DNA of 64,000 nucleotides, from contig JAAWAN010000028.1 in NCBI GenBank assembly GCA_022792175.1, positions 124,001-188,000 on the forward strand, written 5' to 3'. The position numbers and the translations under genes are program-made. The notes under the pieces are model-generated. The model searched no databases. It was not told where the DNA came from and saw only the letters and a program-made list of their open reading frames with translations. Source of the DNA: Provencibacterium sp. GTDB lineage: Bacteria; Bacillota; Clostridia; Oscillospirales; Ruminococcaceae. Within the stretch, counting starts at the first letter, position 1, and every line of letters starts with the position of its first letter. This document shows positions 51,228 to 60,706 of the stretch, in pieces.

Positions 51228-52700
51228 TTATCCCTCCACTGCGTGACCGGAAAGATAACCGCTGTAGTCATCAAAAAAGGCCTCGGCGCTTTTCGCCATG
51301 AAAACAGTCAGGTCCTCATCCGCAAAGGTGAGCTGCATTTTCAGCGTACCCAGATAGTCATCCACCGCATAGATCATGCCAATGAGGGTGCCGTCATCCG
51401 CCCAGGCACCTGCAGAGACGCAACGGTAGTGGGTATCCCGCACGCCGATGCGCTTCCCAAAATATTTATCCGGGAAGGAAAGGGGGCCATATTCACCCAT
51501 ATAAAGCTTCAGCATATGCTCTTTTCCGGCCTTTTCATAGTGCAGCGTACAGGCATCCTCCGCGATATCCGCCCGCATCCAGTGAAAACCGGCCGGGTTC
51601 TCCTCAAAAATATAGCGGACGCCGGAGACCTTTTGGGAAACGGGGCTCGTTTGGCTCCCGACGGGGAGCGGCAGCCGGAGTGAATGGGAACGCTCCCAAA
51701 GCTTTCTTTGCAGCGCCGGCTCCTCCGGGAGAGGAGAAACAGAAAATTTTTCCAGCATGCGGTAATAGGCCAGGCGAACGGCATCCTCTGCGCTGCCGGT
51801 TGCCTGGGTATCGGCCGTCATCACGAAGACGCTGTCATATTTCGGCATCATAAAGGCGAACTGGCTGCCCATACCCCAGCAGGCGAAGCCGCCCTCCCGC
51901 ATCATCCAGAACTGATAGCCGTAGCCGACGGGGCCGCCGATGCCGTCGTGGGCGACGGTAGTATCTATCTGCCGGGAGGTTGCCGCCTCCATATATTCCC
52001 GGCTCACCAGCTGCTCCCCGTTCCAGCTGCCGCGGTGAAGGCAGAAAAGTCCAAACCGGGCCAGGTCGCGCGGGGTACAGACAATCCCGCTGCCGGTCCA
52101 GGAGCGCCCCTCCGGCGACTGCACGCACCAGATATCCCGGGAGATGCCCAGCTTGTCGAAAAGCGGGCGCATATAGGTGAGCATCGGTTTGCCAGTGAGC
52201 TTTTCCACAATGCCGCAGAGGGCAACGGTGGCGGAGGTATCATAGCGAAACACCGTCCCCGGCTTGTGCAGCGGATATGGGAGGCTGAAAACGCTCTGCA
52301 CAAAATCGGGCGTCTCAAAATCATAGGTGGGATTTTCATTAAAGGAGGACATGCACAGAAAATGGCGCACCGTTGCCTCCATCATAAAGCGGGGCGGGTT
52401 TTCCGGGAGGTACTCGGGAAAAAAGTCCGCCACCCGGTCATCCAGAGAAATTTTCCCCTCATCCGCCAGCATGCCGATGGCCACCGAGGTAAAGCTCTTG
52501 CTTACCGAATACATGCGGTGCCCGCGCGTTTCATTAAACGGGGGACAGTAGCCTTCTGCGGCAATTTTGCCATGACGCAGCAGCAAAAAACCATGGATGG
52601 GCAGGCGCAGCTGCTGCAGTTCATAAAGAAAATCCAGTATGGCCTGCGAAGGGATGCCCAGCGCCTCGGGCGAAGCACAGGTCAGGTCGTTTTCATGCAT
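51228..52700 (-). CDS. Beta-lactamase-fold serine hydrolase
   Basis: A 490-residue class C-like hydrolase without signal peptide. The nucleophile lies in SVSK (near residue 79, in RMYSVSKSFTSVAIG). A YGYQ-type second motif near residue 260 and an FAFMMPKYDSV region complete the fold. The C-terminal ~160 residues form an extra beta-rich domain. Family members cleave esters or peptides and rarely beta-lactams. ATG 52700 is chosen for AAGGAGTGG; a longer frame to 52820 is less likely. First gene of the operon. Confidence 0.8.
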   Translation of the reverse strand: MHENDLTCASPEALGIPSQAILDFLYELQQLRLPIHGFLLLRHGKIAAEGYCPPFNETRGHRMYSVSKSFTSVAIGMLADEGKISLDDRVADFFPEYLPENPPRFMMEATVRHFLCMSSFNENPTYDFETPDFVQSVFSLPYPLHKPGTVFRYDTSATVALCGIVEKLTGKPMLTYMRPLFDKLGISRDIWCVQSPEGRSWTGSGIVCTPRDLARFGLFCLHRGSWNGEQLVSREYMEAATSRQIDTTVAHDGIGGPVGYGYQFWMMREGGFACWGMGSQFAFMMPKYDSVFVMTADTQATGSAEDAVRLAYYRMLEKFSVSPLPEEPALQRKLWERSHSLRLPLPVGSQTSPVSQKVSGVRYIFEENPAGFHWMRADIAEDACTLHYEKAGKEHMLKLYMGEYGPLSFPDKYFGKRIGVRDTHYRCVSAGAWADDGTLIGMIYAVDDYLGTLKMQLTFADEDLTVFMAKSAEAFFDDYSGYLSGHAVEG

Positions 52701-53533
52701 GTGATTCCACTCCTTAAAAGGACCGTCTGCCGTTTTTATCCTGCCAGCCGGATGGCTTTTCGAAGACCGGCATCCCCTTTGCAGCCGACGGCTGCTGAAA
52801 AATGCGGCTTTTATCATCATAATCCATGCGGGCCAATTGTCAAGACAAAATTGCTCTTTTACAGATAAAAATCAAAGCAGGCTGGGAGATGCCGGGTTAG
52901 AAGGGTGGGCACCTCCTAATTCTTGATATCTCCATCCCCCCGGTGCTACGATAAAACTTATGGGTATAGGCAGAATAAGATAACTTCCTTTTCTGTGTTC
53001 CTTTGCGGTTCAATGGGCAGCCGGCGGAAGTGTCCTGGCAGAAAGCGTCCGGAATCCAAAGCGGACATCCGCCGATGATAAAGGAATTTCAGCGGGAAGT
53101 GGAGAGGCGGATTGCCGCCAAAGTAAAGCTCCGGCTTTTAGAGACTCTGCCGGTATTGGGCGCCGTCCGAACTTGCGGACAATCCTTCCTCCCCGCAGCT
53201 GCGGGAAAGGGCGCTGAAACAAATTCTTTCAGCGCGGGCATAATCGCCCCTTCCCTGTGCCCGGTCTTTGCACACGCGGGCATTTTATCCGCCTATCCAC
53301 CCTTCCCTTTTCCCGGACTCCCCTGATATTCCCCTATGATATGGCCCCATTTTTTCAGGGAGGCCGCTGCAGAAAAAATCCGTTTCTGCAGCGGCCTCCC
53401 CTTCTTCTTTCCCTCTCCGGATAAAAATTTCCTGCACGCCTGTCTTTCAGAAAATAGAGGGCATTTTTCATATATTTATACAGTTTTTTGTCTAACTTTC
53501 AGAACAGCCGTATTGATTTTTAAAAAAGGTCCA
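52701..53533. other. Gene-poor gap with a hairpin and a possible short transcript
   Basis: About 830 nt with no convincing gene. A plausible plus-strand promoter is TTGATA (52923-52928), 18-nt spacer, TACGAT (52947-52952). A strong 18-bp hairpin lies at 53358-53400. A 107-codon frame between them (TTG start, low complexity) is not supported. The 3' end of the gap holds the leader promoter of copy 2. Confidence 0.5.
53358..53400 (+). terminator. Terminator-like hairpin in the gap before the fusion gene
   Basis: An 18-bp stem (53358-53375 with 53383-53400), 7-nt loop, followed by CTTCTTCTTT. It could end a short transcript. Confidence 0.5.
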
Positions 53534-53695
53534 TGCTATAATAAGCACAGACAGGAAAGCTTTGCTTTCCTGAGCCCGTTTTTCGGCGGGTTGTGCCGCC
53601 CCCTGCGGCGCAAAATGCTCTTGTTTTTTCATAACCCAAACCGGTCGTAGCCGGTTTTCTGCTGCCCTTCGGCGGCAGCGCAGGGCTTTGCCCTG
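53534..53695 (+). repeat. Repeated promoter-hairpin leader element, copy 2
   Basis: It begins TGCTATAATAAGC, with an extended -10 TATAAT at 53537-53542. Hairpins follow: CAGGAAAGC/GCTTTCCTG, CCCG/CGGG, TGTGCCGC/GCGGCGCA, AACCGG/CCGGTT, GCTGCC/GGCAGC and GCAGGGC/GCCCTGC. The first 93 nt align with copy 1 (37982-38071, reverse strand), with three extra loop bases. It ends just before the ribosome-binding site region of the fusion oxidoreductase. Confidence 0.8.
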
Positions 53696-53741
53696 CCAGA
53701 GTACCATTCTGTATCAAAACAAAAGGGGAGTCGGAAACGAT

Positions 53742-56309
53742 ATGCGCATTATGGTTATCGGTGGCGTTGCGGCAGGAACGAAGGCTGCGGCCAAGCTCAT
53801 GCGCCAGGACCGCAGCGCCCAGGTTACGCTGTATACCCGGGCAGAGGATATTTCTTATGCCGGCTGCGGCCTGCCTTACTATGTGGGCGGCAGCATTGAA
53901 AGCCGGGACGAACTGATCGTCAATACCCCGCAGAAATATGCCGGTCTGACCGGCGTAACAGTGAAGACCGGCATGGAGGCCATTCATCTGAACGTCTCCG
54001 AAAAAAGGGTAACCTTCCGCAATGTGGCGTCCGGAGCAGAAACGGCCGAGGAATATGACAGGCTTATCATCGCTACCGGGGCAAAGCCCTTTGTGCCGCC
54101 TGTAAACGGCACCTCGCTGCCCGGCGTATTCACCGTGCGCGAGCCGGATGACGCCATCTCCCTCCGGGATTATGTGGACAAAAACCACTGCCGCAGCGCC
54201 GTCATTGTCGGCGCCGGCTTTATCGGCCTGGAAATGGCTGAAAACCTGATGGCCAAAGGGCTGAACGTCACCGTAGTCGATATGGCCGGCCAGCTGATGC
54301 CCGGCCTGTTTGATGCGGAAATGGCCGGCTATATCCGCCGCCAGCTTCAGAGCCGGGGGCTGCGCATTGTGACCGGAACGGCGCTGCAGGAGGTTCTCGG
54401 CAGCGAGCGGGCGACCGGTGTGCGCACCGGCGAGGGCGTTTTTCAGGGAGAGCTGGTGGTACTGGCCATCGGCATCCGCCCGGCTACCGACTTTCTGGCG
54501 GATTCCGGGCTGAATATGGAGAAGGGCGCCATCCTGGTCGATGACCACCAGCGCACCAATCTGCCCGATATCTATGCCGCGGGCGACTGCGCCGAGGTCT
54601 ATAACCGCATCACCGGCAAGGCGCAGTGGTCCGCCATGGGCTCCACCGCCAATATCACCGGCCGCTGCCTGGCCAAAAATATCACCGGAGAGGATGCCCC
54701 CTATGGCGGCACGCTGGGCACGGGGGTTGTCCGGCTGGCCGAGGGACTGAATGCCGGACGGACAGGACTCAGCGAGGAGCAGGCCCGGCAGGCCGGCTTT
54801 GACCCTGCCTGTGTTCTCTGCGTTACCGATGATAAGGCCCACTATTATGCGGGCGCCTCCAATTTCGTCACCAAGCTCATTGCCGACCGGGAAAGCCACC
54901 GGCTGCTGGGCATTCAGGTGGTGGGCGGCGCTGTGGACAAAATGGTGGATATTGCCGTTACCGGCATCGCCATGAACGCCAAAATCGAAGATTTCGATAC
55001 GCTGGACTATGCCTATGCCCCTCCCTTTTCAACGGCCATCCATCCGTTTGTGCAGGCCTGCTATATTCTCGAAAACAAGCTTTCCGGCCGCCTTGAGAGC
55101 TTCTCGCCTGCCGAATATGCCGCCGGCGCGGCCAAAGAGTATACGGTGCTCGATATTCTGCCGGCACCCGGCATCCCCGGCGCGCGCTGGGTGAACCTGA
55201 GCGAAACAAACGGCCCCATCGAGGGCCTCAGGAAGGATGAAAAGCTGCTGCTCGTCTGCAACCGGGGAAAGCGGGCCTATTTCCTGCAGAACCGGCTCAA
55301 GGCCCTCGGCTACACCAACACCCGCGTGTTGGAGGGCGGCGTCTCCTTTAACGTGGTAAAGGCACGGGCCGCAGGTAGCCGCCTCTCCCCGGAGGAGATA
55401 AAGCGGGTCAAAGGGCTCGGCTGCCTGCAGGATAAGCGGTATAACGATGTATTCAATGTCCGCGTTATCACCCGCAACGGAAAAATCACCTCGGAGGAGC
55501 AGCGGGTGGTCGCTGAAGCGGCCGACCGGTTCGGCTCCGGCGCAGTGACGATGACCGCCCGCCTGACCTTGGAAATCCAGGGCGTTTCCTATGACCAGAT
55601 TGATCCGCTCATCGCCTTCCTGAAGGAACACGGGCTGGATACCGGCGGAACCGGTTCACTGGTGCGCCCGGTGGTTTCCTGCAAGGGGACTACCTGTCAG
55701 TATGGACTGCTCGATTCCTTCGGTCTGAGCGAAAAGCTGCATGAGCGTTTCTATGTTGGCTACCATAACGTAACCCTGCCGCACAAGTTTAAAATTGCGG
55801 TGGGAGGCTGTCCCAACAACTGTGTGAAGCCTGACCTCAATGATCTGGGCATCGTTGGCCAGCGGGTGCCGCTGGTGGACTATGGGAAGTGCCGCGGCTG
55901 CAAAAAGTGCCAGGTAGAAACCAGCTGCCCGGTCAAGGTGGCCAGCGTGGAAAACGGAAAGGTACATATCGATCCCGAAAGCTGCAACAACTGCGGGCGC
56001 TGCAGGGATCGCTGCCCCTTCGAGGCACTGGATTATCAGGAAGGCTACAAGGTCTATATCGGCGGCCGCTGGGGCAAGCGCATTGCCCATGGCCGTCCGC
56101 TCACCCGCATTTTCACCTCGGAAGAAGAGGTGCTGAATGTGGTGGAAAAGGCCATTCTGCTCTTCCGTAACGAAGGCAAAACCGGCGAACGCTTTGCCGA
56201 TACCATCGAGCGGCTCGGCTTTGACTATGTCAACGACCAGCTGCTGCATACCGAAATAGATAAGACCGCCGTTTTGAATAAAACGATCCAGGGCGGCGCA
56301 AGCTGCTGA
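53742..56309 (+). CDS. CoA-disulfide-reductase / rhodanese / siroheme-ferredoxin fusion protein
   Basis: An 855-residue protein with three modules. (1) Residues 1-440: FAD-dependent pyridine nucleotide disulfide oxidoreductase of the CoA-disulfide reductase/NADH oxidase type, with GGVAAG at 7-12, Cys42 in the AGCGLPYY position and a dimerisation domain. (2) About 460-540: rhodanese, with Cys506 in VCNRGKRA. (3) About 560-855: nitrite/sulfite reductase-like part with Cys647-x4-Cys652 and Cys690-x3-Cys694, resembling siroheme-[4Fe4S] ligands, then two ferredoxin clusters (CRGCKKC, CNNCGRC). A role in sulfur or persulfide reduction is inferred. The ATG at 53742 follows GGGGAG. Confidence 0.83.
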   Translation: MRIMVIGGVAAGTKAAAKLMRQDRSAQVTLYTRAEDISYAGCGLPYYVGGSIESRDELIVNTPQKYAGLTGVTVKTGMEAIHLNVSEKRVTFRNVASGAETAEEYDRLIIATGAKPFVPPVNGTSLPGVFTVREPDDAISLRDYVDKNHCRSAVIVGAGFIGLEMAENLMAKGLNVTVVDMAGQLMPGLFDAEMAGYIRRQLQSRGLRIVTGTALQEVLGSERATGVRTGEGVFQGELVVLAIGIRPATDFLADSGLNMEKGAILVDDHQRTNLPDIYAAGDCAEVYNRITGKAQWSAMGSTANITGRCLAKNITGEDAPYGGTLGTGVVRLAEGLNAGRTGLSEEQARQAGFDPACVLCVTDDKAHYYAGASNFVTKLIADRESHRLLGIQVVGGAVDKMVDIAVTGIAMNAKIEDFDTLDYAYAPPFSTAIHPFVQACYILENKLSGRLESFSPAEYAAGAAKEYTVLDILPAPGIPGARWVNLSETNGPIEGLRKDEKLLLVCNRGKRAYFLQNRLKALGYTNTRVLEGGVSFNVVKARAAGSRLSPEEIKRVKGLGCLQDKRYNDVFNVRVITRNGKITSEEQRVVAEAADRFGSGAVTMTARLTLEIQGVSYDQIDPLIAFLKEHGLDTGGTGSLVRPVVSCKGTTCQYGLLDSFGLSEKLHERFYVGYHNVTLPHKFKIAVGGCPNNCVKPDLNDLGIVGQRVPLVDYGKCRGCKKCQVETSCPVKVASVENGKVHIDPESCNNCGRCRDRCPFEALDYQEGYKVYIGGRWGKRIAHGRPLTRIFTSEEEVLNVVEKAILLFRNEGKTGERFADTIERLGFDYVNDQLLHTEIDKTAVLNKTIQGGASC

Positions 56310-56343
56310 AGTGCCCCCTCTCCCCTTTTCTTTAAAAAAGCTT

Positions 56344-56387
56344 CCCGTCCCTTTCCTGAGAAAGTACAGGAAAGGGGCGGGATTTTT
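56344..56387 (+). terminator. Terminator after the fusion oxidoreductase
   Basis: A 15-bp stem (one G-T pair), 8-nt loop and TTTTT, 35 nt after the stop. Confidence 0.85.
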
Positions 56388-56543
56388 CATGAGAAACGGG
56401 AAAGATGAATGCGGAGATAGCGGCCGTCATCCGGGCCTGGCCAGCGTTTAACTTCAGATACGACAGCTTCCCTCCGACCGGGTACAGATTTTTTCTTTGC
56501 GCTTATACAGCAGAACCCGCATTTCCGGAAAAAACCGGGAAAA

Positions 56544-58382
56544 TTACTCGACGGTCGGCATCTCGGTCATGCGCAGCCGGGCGCAGCCATAGGGAATCAT
56601 CCGCACGGCCGAAGCCTCGCCCTGCGCCTTTCTCGAACGCGGCTCGATGGCGGCTATCCCATATTCCTCCGGCCAGTCCACCGGGGCCAGCATGGCTTCA
56701 ATTTCCACCGGCGGCTCCTCCCCGGAGAAGGGATAGCTGCCAATCGGCCGCTCGCTCACCTTGAAGCTTTCATCCGCCGTGAAGCCATAGTTCCAGGCAG
56801 ATTCCGGATAAAGCTCATAATCGCAGTAGGGAAATTTGCGTTCTACATCGGCGCGGATATACTCGAGCATCTCCCAGCGCTCCTTGATGGCCACCGAATA
56901 GAGCAGCGGGCCGCGCCAGAGGCATTTCATCTCGCGGGGGCGCTCGGCCAGCCGGCAGGCGAACTGAAGAACCACCTCTACCTTGGTCTCGCCCGACCAT
57001 ACGCGCTTGATGCTGTAGAAGCTGCCCGGCTGGGCAGGCTGCCCATCTACGGTCGCCGAGACCGCGCAGCTGGGAATGCGCAGTTTCAGTTCAAATTCCG
57101 TGGGCGCATCGGCCGTAACGGTGTAGCAGAGGGTATTGCGGAAGGGATATTCGGTATCCAGCCGGCAGCAGACCGCCTGGCCGCCAATCATCGTGCGCAC
57201 GCTGGCCGGGGCCAGAGCCGCAGAAACAATCCCCTCATCCGAGGCCATGAAGGTGGAGAGGGCAAACTTCGGCCAGCCCTGGTTAAAGTTCGCCGTGCAG
57301 CAGCCAAAGTTCGGCTCCAGGCCGAACAGGTGGCTTTCCGGCCCGTTGGTGCCGAACACCACATGGTCCTCCGGCAGCCGCGTGCAGCGAATCTGGTTGG
57401 TCTGCTGGTCATACTGGTGGGTCCACATGTCCGCGCTACAGGTGGCAGGCAGCGCATTAAAAGCCAGCCGCTCCAGATAATCGCCCCAAACGGGATTGCC
57501 GGAAATGGAGAGCAGCTGCTCATAGGAATACATCGCCTCTACCACGCTGCACAGTTCGGAACCCTGAACGGGGCTGTCGCCCATCACGCACTCATCGCCC
57601 GTAAAGTGGCCGACCGCCATGCCGTGGTACTGGAAGAGCTCCTTGAGCATTCTGTGGGCAAACGCCTCCGGGTCGCCGCCCTCCATGCGCGTTACCAATG
57701 CCCCCTGTTTAATGGCCATCGCCAGATTGACCACATGGGTGGAGTAGGTCCAGATGCGCTCCGGCTTCTGGTCGCAGTAGGGAGCAAAGAGGCGCTCAAA
57801 ATCATAGCCCTGCTCCTGCAGACGCTTTGCGAGGCGCATCATCCATTCCTCTTCCCGGCGCTCATACAGCCAGTAGAGCGGAATCAGCGTTTCAAACCAG
57901 CGCAGGGAGGCCCAGTTATGGATGGTGGTATGGCGGGTAAACTCCCACATATTCTGAAAAAACCGGTAGAGCGCCTCCTCAATGCGTTCATCGCCGCTCA
58001 GATCCGCATACAGGGCCAGCACCTTCGCAATCAAAATGCCTGACCACAGATCATAGGAGCGGCGTTCGTCAATCGAGCAGGGGCAGAGCCACCCATCCTC
58101 CGCCTGCCGGTCCAGAATCCCATCGATATAGCGCCTAGCGCGGGCGATGAGGTCCTCATCCTCCAGCAGGTAGGCCAGCGGGATAAAGCCATCCAGCCAG
58201 TAGGGAACGCGCTCCCAGCCATCGCGCTCTCCGCCAATCCAGCGGCTGTCGCGCACATCCGGCCAGACCTTGTCCAGATTTCCGCTCAGCCCCTGCGCCT
58301 GGATGCGCAGCTGGCGCCGAAGCCATCCTTCCGGCTTAATTTCACCCTTCGTAAAAAAACGAAACGGCGTCTTATTCAGCAT
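56544..58382 (-). CDS. GH127/DUF1680-like glycoside hydrolase
   Basis: A 612-residue protein without signal peptide. The N-terminal alpha/alpha barrel (about 20-370) has RVPYWLDGFIPLAYLL, LLSISGNPVWGDYLERLAFNALP and CCTANFNQGW, with the Cys/His pattern reminiscent of the family zinc site near residue 330. Beta-L-arabinofuranosidases of GH127 and relatives have this plan; the true substrate may differ. AAGGGAGG precedes ATG 58382. It is the last gene of a minus-strand importer operon and probably cuts the imported glycoside. Confidence 0.75.
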   Translation of the reverse strand: MLNKTPFRFFTKGEIKPEGWLRRQLRIQAQGLSGNLDKVWPDVRDSRWIGGERDGWERVPYWLDGFIPLAYLLEDEDLIARARRYIDGILDRQAEDGWLCPCSIDERRSYDLWSGILIAKVLALYADLSGDERIEEALYRFFQNMWEFTRHTTIHNWASLRWFETLIPLYWLYERREEEWMMRLAKRLQEQGYDFERLFAPYCDQKPERIWTYSTHVVNLAMAIKQGALVTRMEGGDPEAFAHRMLKELFQYHGMAVGHFTGDECVMGDSPVQGSELCSVVEAMYSYEQLLSISGNPVWGDYLERLAFNALPATCSADMWTHQYDQQTNQIRCTRLPEDHVVFGTNGPESHLFGLEPNFGCCTANFNQGWPKFALSTFMASDEGIVSAALAPASVRTMIGGQAVCCRLDTEYPFRNTLCYTVTADAPTEFELKLRIPSCAVSATVDGQPAQPGSFYSIKRVWSGETKVEVVLQFACRLAERPREMKCLWRGPLLYSVAIKERWEMLEYIRADVERKFPYCDYELYPESAWNYGFTADESFKVSERPIGSYPFSGEEPPVEIEAMLAPVDWPEEYGIAAIEPRSRKAQGEASAVRMIPYGCARLRMTEMPTVE

Positions 58383-58468
58383 GGTAAAAACCTCCCTTGT
58401 TCTTTTAAAAGGGGCGGCCATCGGCCGAAACCAATGACCGCCCCAAAGGTGCAGATAAAGAGGATAAA

Positions 58469-59800
58469 TTATTTGCCGAGAAGCGCTTTCGCATCTGCCT
58501 GCAGCTTGTCAAACGCTTCGTCTACGGTGGACTCGCCAACGGCCATCATATTGGAAGCGGGGAGCAGGGAGTCGGAGAGGAACTCGCCCCACTCGGGGAA
58601 TACCGTCAGAGGCTTGCAGTTATCGAGAGAATCGAAGATGCACTCAACGCCCTCAGGACTCAGACCGGCAAAGCACTTGTCCTTGCAGTCCTCGGTAGCG
58701 CGGCGGTTGACCTGCGGGCCGAGACGGTTGTTCTCATATTTAATAACGCAGGCATCGTAGCTGATGAGGTAATCGAGAACCGCCTGGGTGGCCTCGGGGT
58801 GCTTGGTGTTCGCCATCGGGATATACACATCAACATAGCCGACGGTGGTGCCGCCCGGGGTGGCGGATACGTCGAAGTTGGCGCCCGACTCAAAGATGCT
58901 GTTGTGACTCCAGGTGCCGGTGATATAGTTGGCAACCTTGCCGTCAGCAAAAAGCTGATCCATACCGGTGGTATTTACAAGCTCGGAGTTCGGCATCGTT
59001 TTGTCGGTGTGCACCATCTTGTAAAGATCCTCGTGGACTTCGCGGATGCGCGCATTGTCAAACTGGGGAGTAAGATCATCCGCCCAGTAGTTGAGCCCCT
59101 CGGAGAAGAGGAAGCAGGCGGTGCGCTCGAGCTGGTACTCGATCCAGACGCCATACTGGCGGTCGAGCCCTTCGCCTTGGGTGAGCTGGTTCGCGGTGTT
59201 CTTCCAGTCTTCAAACGTCCAAGCATCCTTGCCCCATGCGGTGGAGGGATACTCCATGCCGGCAGCGTCATACATATCCTTGTTGTAGTAATTGACCAGC
59301 GTATAGATAGAAATCGGCACACCGTAGAGGTGATCGTCGATCATCAGCCCATCGAATACCGACCAGTAGTATTCCTCCTCCGAGTAGGTCTCGCGGGCAT
59401 GGTCGGTGATATCCAGCAGCTGATTGAGCTCCACAAACTGCGGATAGTAGGAGGTGGAAACAGCGGCGATATCCACCTCTTCGCCGCCGGCGAGCATGGT
59501 GATAAGCTTGGTGGCGACGCCGTCCCAGCCGGATGCGGTCGCATCCACCTCGACGCGGATTTCATCCTGAGAAGCATGGAAGGGCTCGAAAAGCATTTCC
59601 ATCGTCTCCAGATGATCGGAGGGCACCATCATATATACGGTGGTGGGATCGCCCGATTTCTTTTCTTCCTGCTTCGCTTCGCTGCTTGCCGGTGCGTTTC
59701 CGCCTCCGCTGTTTGCATTTCCGCCGCCCGAACTGCAGCCGGCAAATGCAGTGCTCAAAACGAGCATGCCTGCAAGAAGCATTACAGCCAATCTTTTCAT
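58469..59800 (-). CDS. Sugar ABC transporter binding lipoprotein (family 1)
   Basis: A 443-residue lipoprotein with signal peptide and lipobox FAGC, a Gly/Asn/Ser linker and a type-1 sugar-binding protein core (TKLITMLAGGEEVDIAAVST, VNYYNKDMYDAAGMEYP). AAGGAGG before the ATG. It lies 36 nt after permease 2 of the same operon. Confidence 0.88.
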   Translation of the reverse strand: MKRLAVMLLAGMLVLSTAFAGCSSGGGNANSGGGNAPASSEAKQEEKKSGDPTTVYMMVPSDHLETMEMLFEPFHASQDEIRVEVDATASGWDGVATKLITMLAGGEEVDIAAVSTSYYPQFVELNQLLDITDHARETYSEEEYYWSVFDGLMIDDHLYGVPISIYTLVNYYNKDMYDAAGMEYPSTAWGKDAWTFEDWKNTANQLTQGEGLDRQYGVWIEYQLERTACFLFSEGLNYWADDLTPQFDNARIREVHEDLYKMVHTDKTMPNSELVNTTGMDQLFADGKVANYITGTWSHNSIFESGANFDVSATPGGTTVGYVDVYIPMANTKHPEATQAVLDYLISYDACVIKYENNRLGPQVNRRATEDCKDKCFAGLSPEGVECIFDSLDNCKPLTVFPEWGEFLSDSLLPASNMMAVGESTVDEAFDKLQADAKALLGK

Positions 59801-59836
59801 AGTTGTTCCTCCTTGAAATATTGAATCAATGGGCAC

Positions 59837-60706
59837 TCAGCCCTTGATACCGCCGAGCATAATCCCGCTGATGATGAATTTCTGGCAGGCCGTATACAAA
59901 ACGATAACCGGCGCCAGCGCGATGCAGGAAGCCGCCATCAGCAGGTTCCATTTGGTTGCATAGTTTCCCTTGAAGGTGCGCAGCACCAGCGGCACCGTCA
60001 TATTCTTGCGGGAATTGAGGTAAATCATCGGGCCTAAGTAGTTGTTCCAGTGCCCCATGAAGGTCAATACGCCTAAGGAGACCAGCGTCGGCACACACAT
60101 CGGCAGGATAATCTGGAACCAGATGCGCAGATGGCCGCACCCATCGATAAAGGCGCTGTCCCGGAAATCATCCGGTATTTTCATCATATACTGGCGCATC
60201 ATGAATACATTGGCCGCCGTACCGAACAGCTGGGGCACAATCAACGGATAGAAGGTATTGATCCAGCCGAAGTTGCGGAAGATGATAAACTGCGGAATCA
60301 AAACAACCTGGAAAGGGACCATCATTGTACTCATGACGATCATAAAGCAGACTGCCTTGCCCTTAAAGTTTGTTTTTGCAAAGCCATAGGCCACCATCGA
60401 GCTGACGATGCAGTTGCCAACGGTGGCAGTAACTGCGATAAACAGGCTGTTGAGCATCGCCCGGCTCATATTCGTTGCTTTCCAGGCCTCCGGATAGTTC
60501 GAAAAACTGACCGGATTCGGAATCAGCTGCGGCGGATAGCTGAAAATCAGCGAGCTGTTTTTCAGCGATGAGGATATCATCCAGATGAATGGGAACATCG
60601 AAATAAAGCAGACGAAAAGCAGCACAATATGCAGGATAAGGTGTCTGACATTCAGGCGCTTTCCGCGAAAATGTACCGGTGTATGCTTCACTTGTTCAGA
60701 CATCAT
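59837..60706 (-). CDS. Sugar ABC transporter permease 2 (MalG type)
   Basis: A 289-residue permease with about six helices and the EAA loop DSAFIDGCGHLRIWFQIILP. Its start overlaps the end of permease 1 by 11 nt. No ATPase gene is present; a shared ATPase is expected. Confidence 0.88.
   Translation of the reverse strand: MMSEQVKHTPVHFRGKRLNVRHLILHIVLLFVCFISMFPFIWMISSSLKNSSLIFSYPPQLIPNPVSFSNYPEAWKATNMSRAMLNSLFIAVTATVGNCIVSSMVAYGFAKTNFKGKAVCFMIVMSTMMVPFQVVLIPQFIIFRNFGWINTFYPLIVPQLFGTAANVFMMRQYMMKIPDDFRDSAFIDGCGHLRIWFQIILPMCVPTLVSLGVLTFMGHWNNYLGPMIYLNSRKNMTVPLVLRTFKGNYATKWNLLMAASCIALAPVIVLYTACQKFIISGIMLGGIKG

Noticed and set aside
53003..53326. A 107-codon plus-strand frame in the gap before the fusion gene
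   Set aside because: TTG start without a ribosome-binding site, no known motif, Pro/Ala-rich end; kept only as part of a possible transcript.
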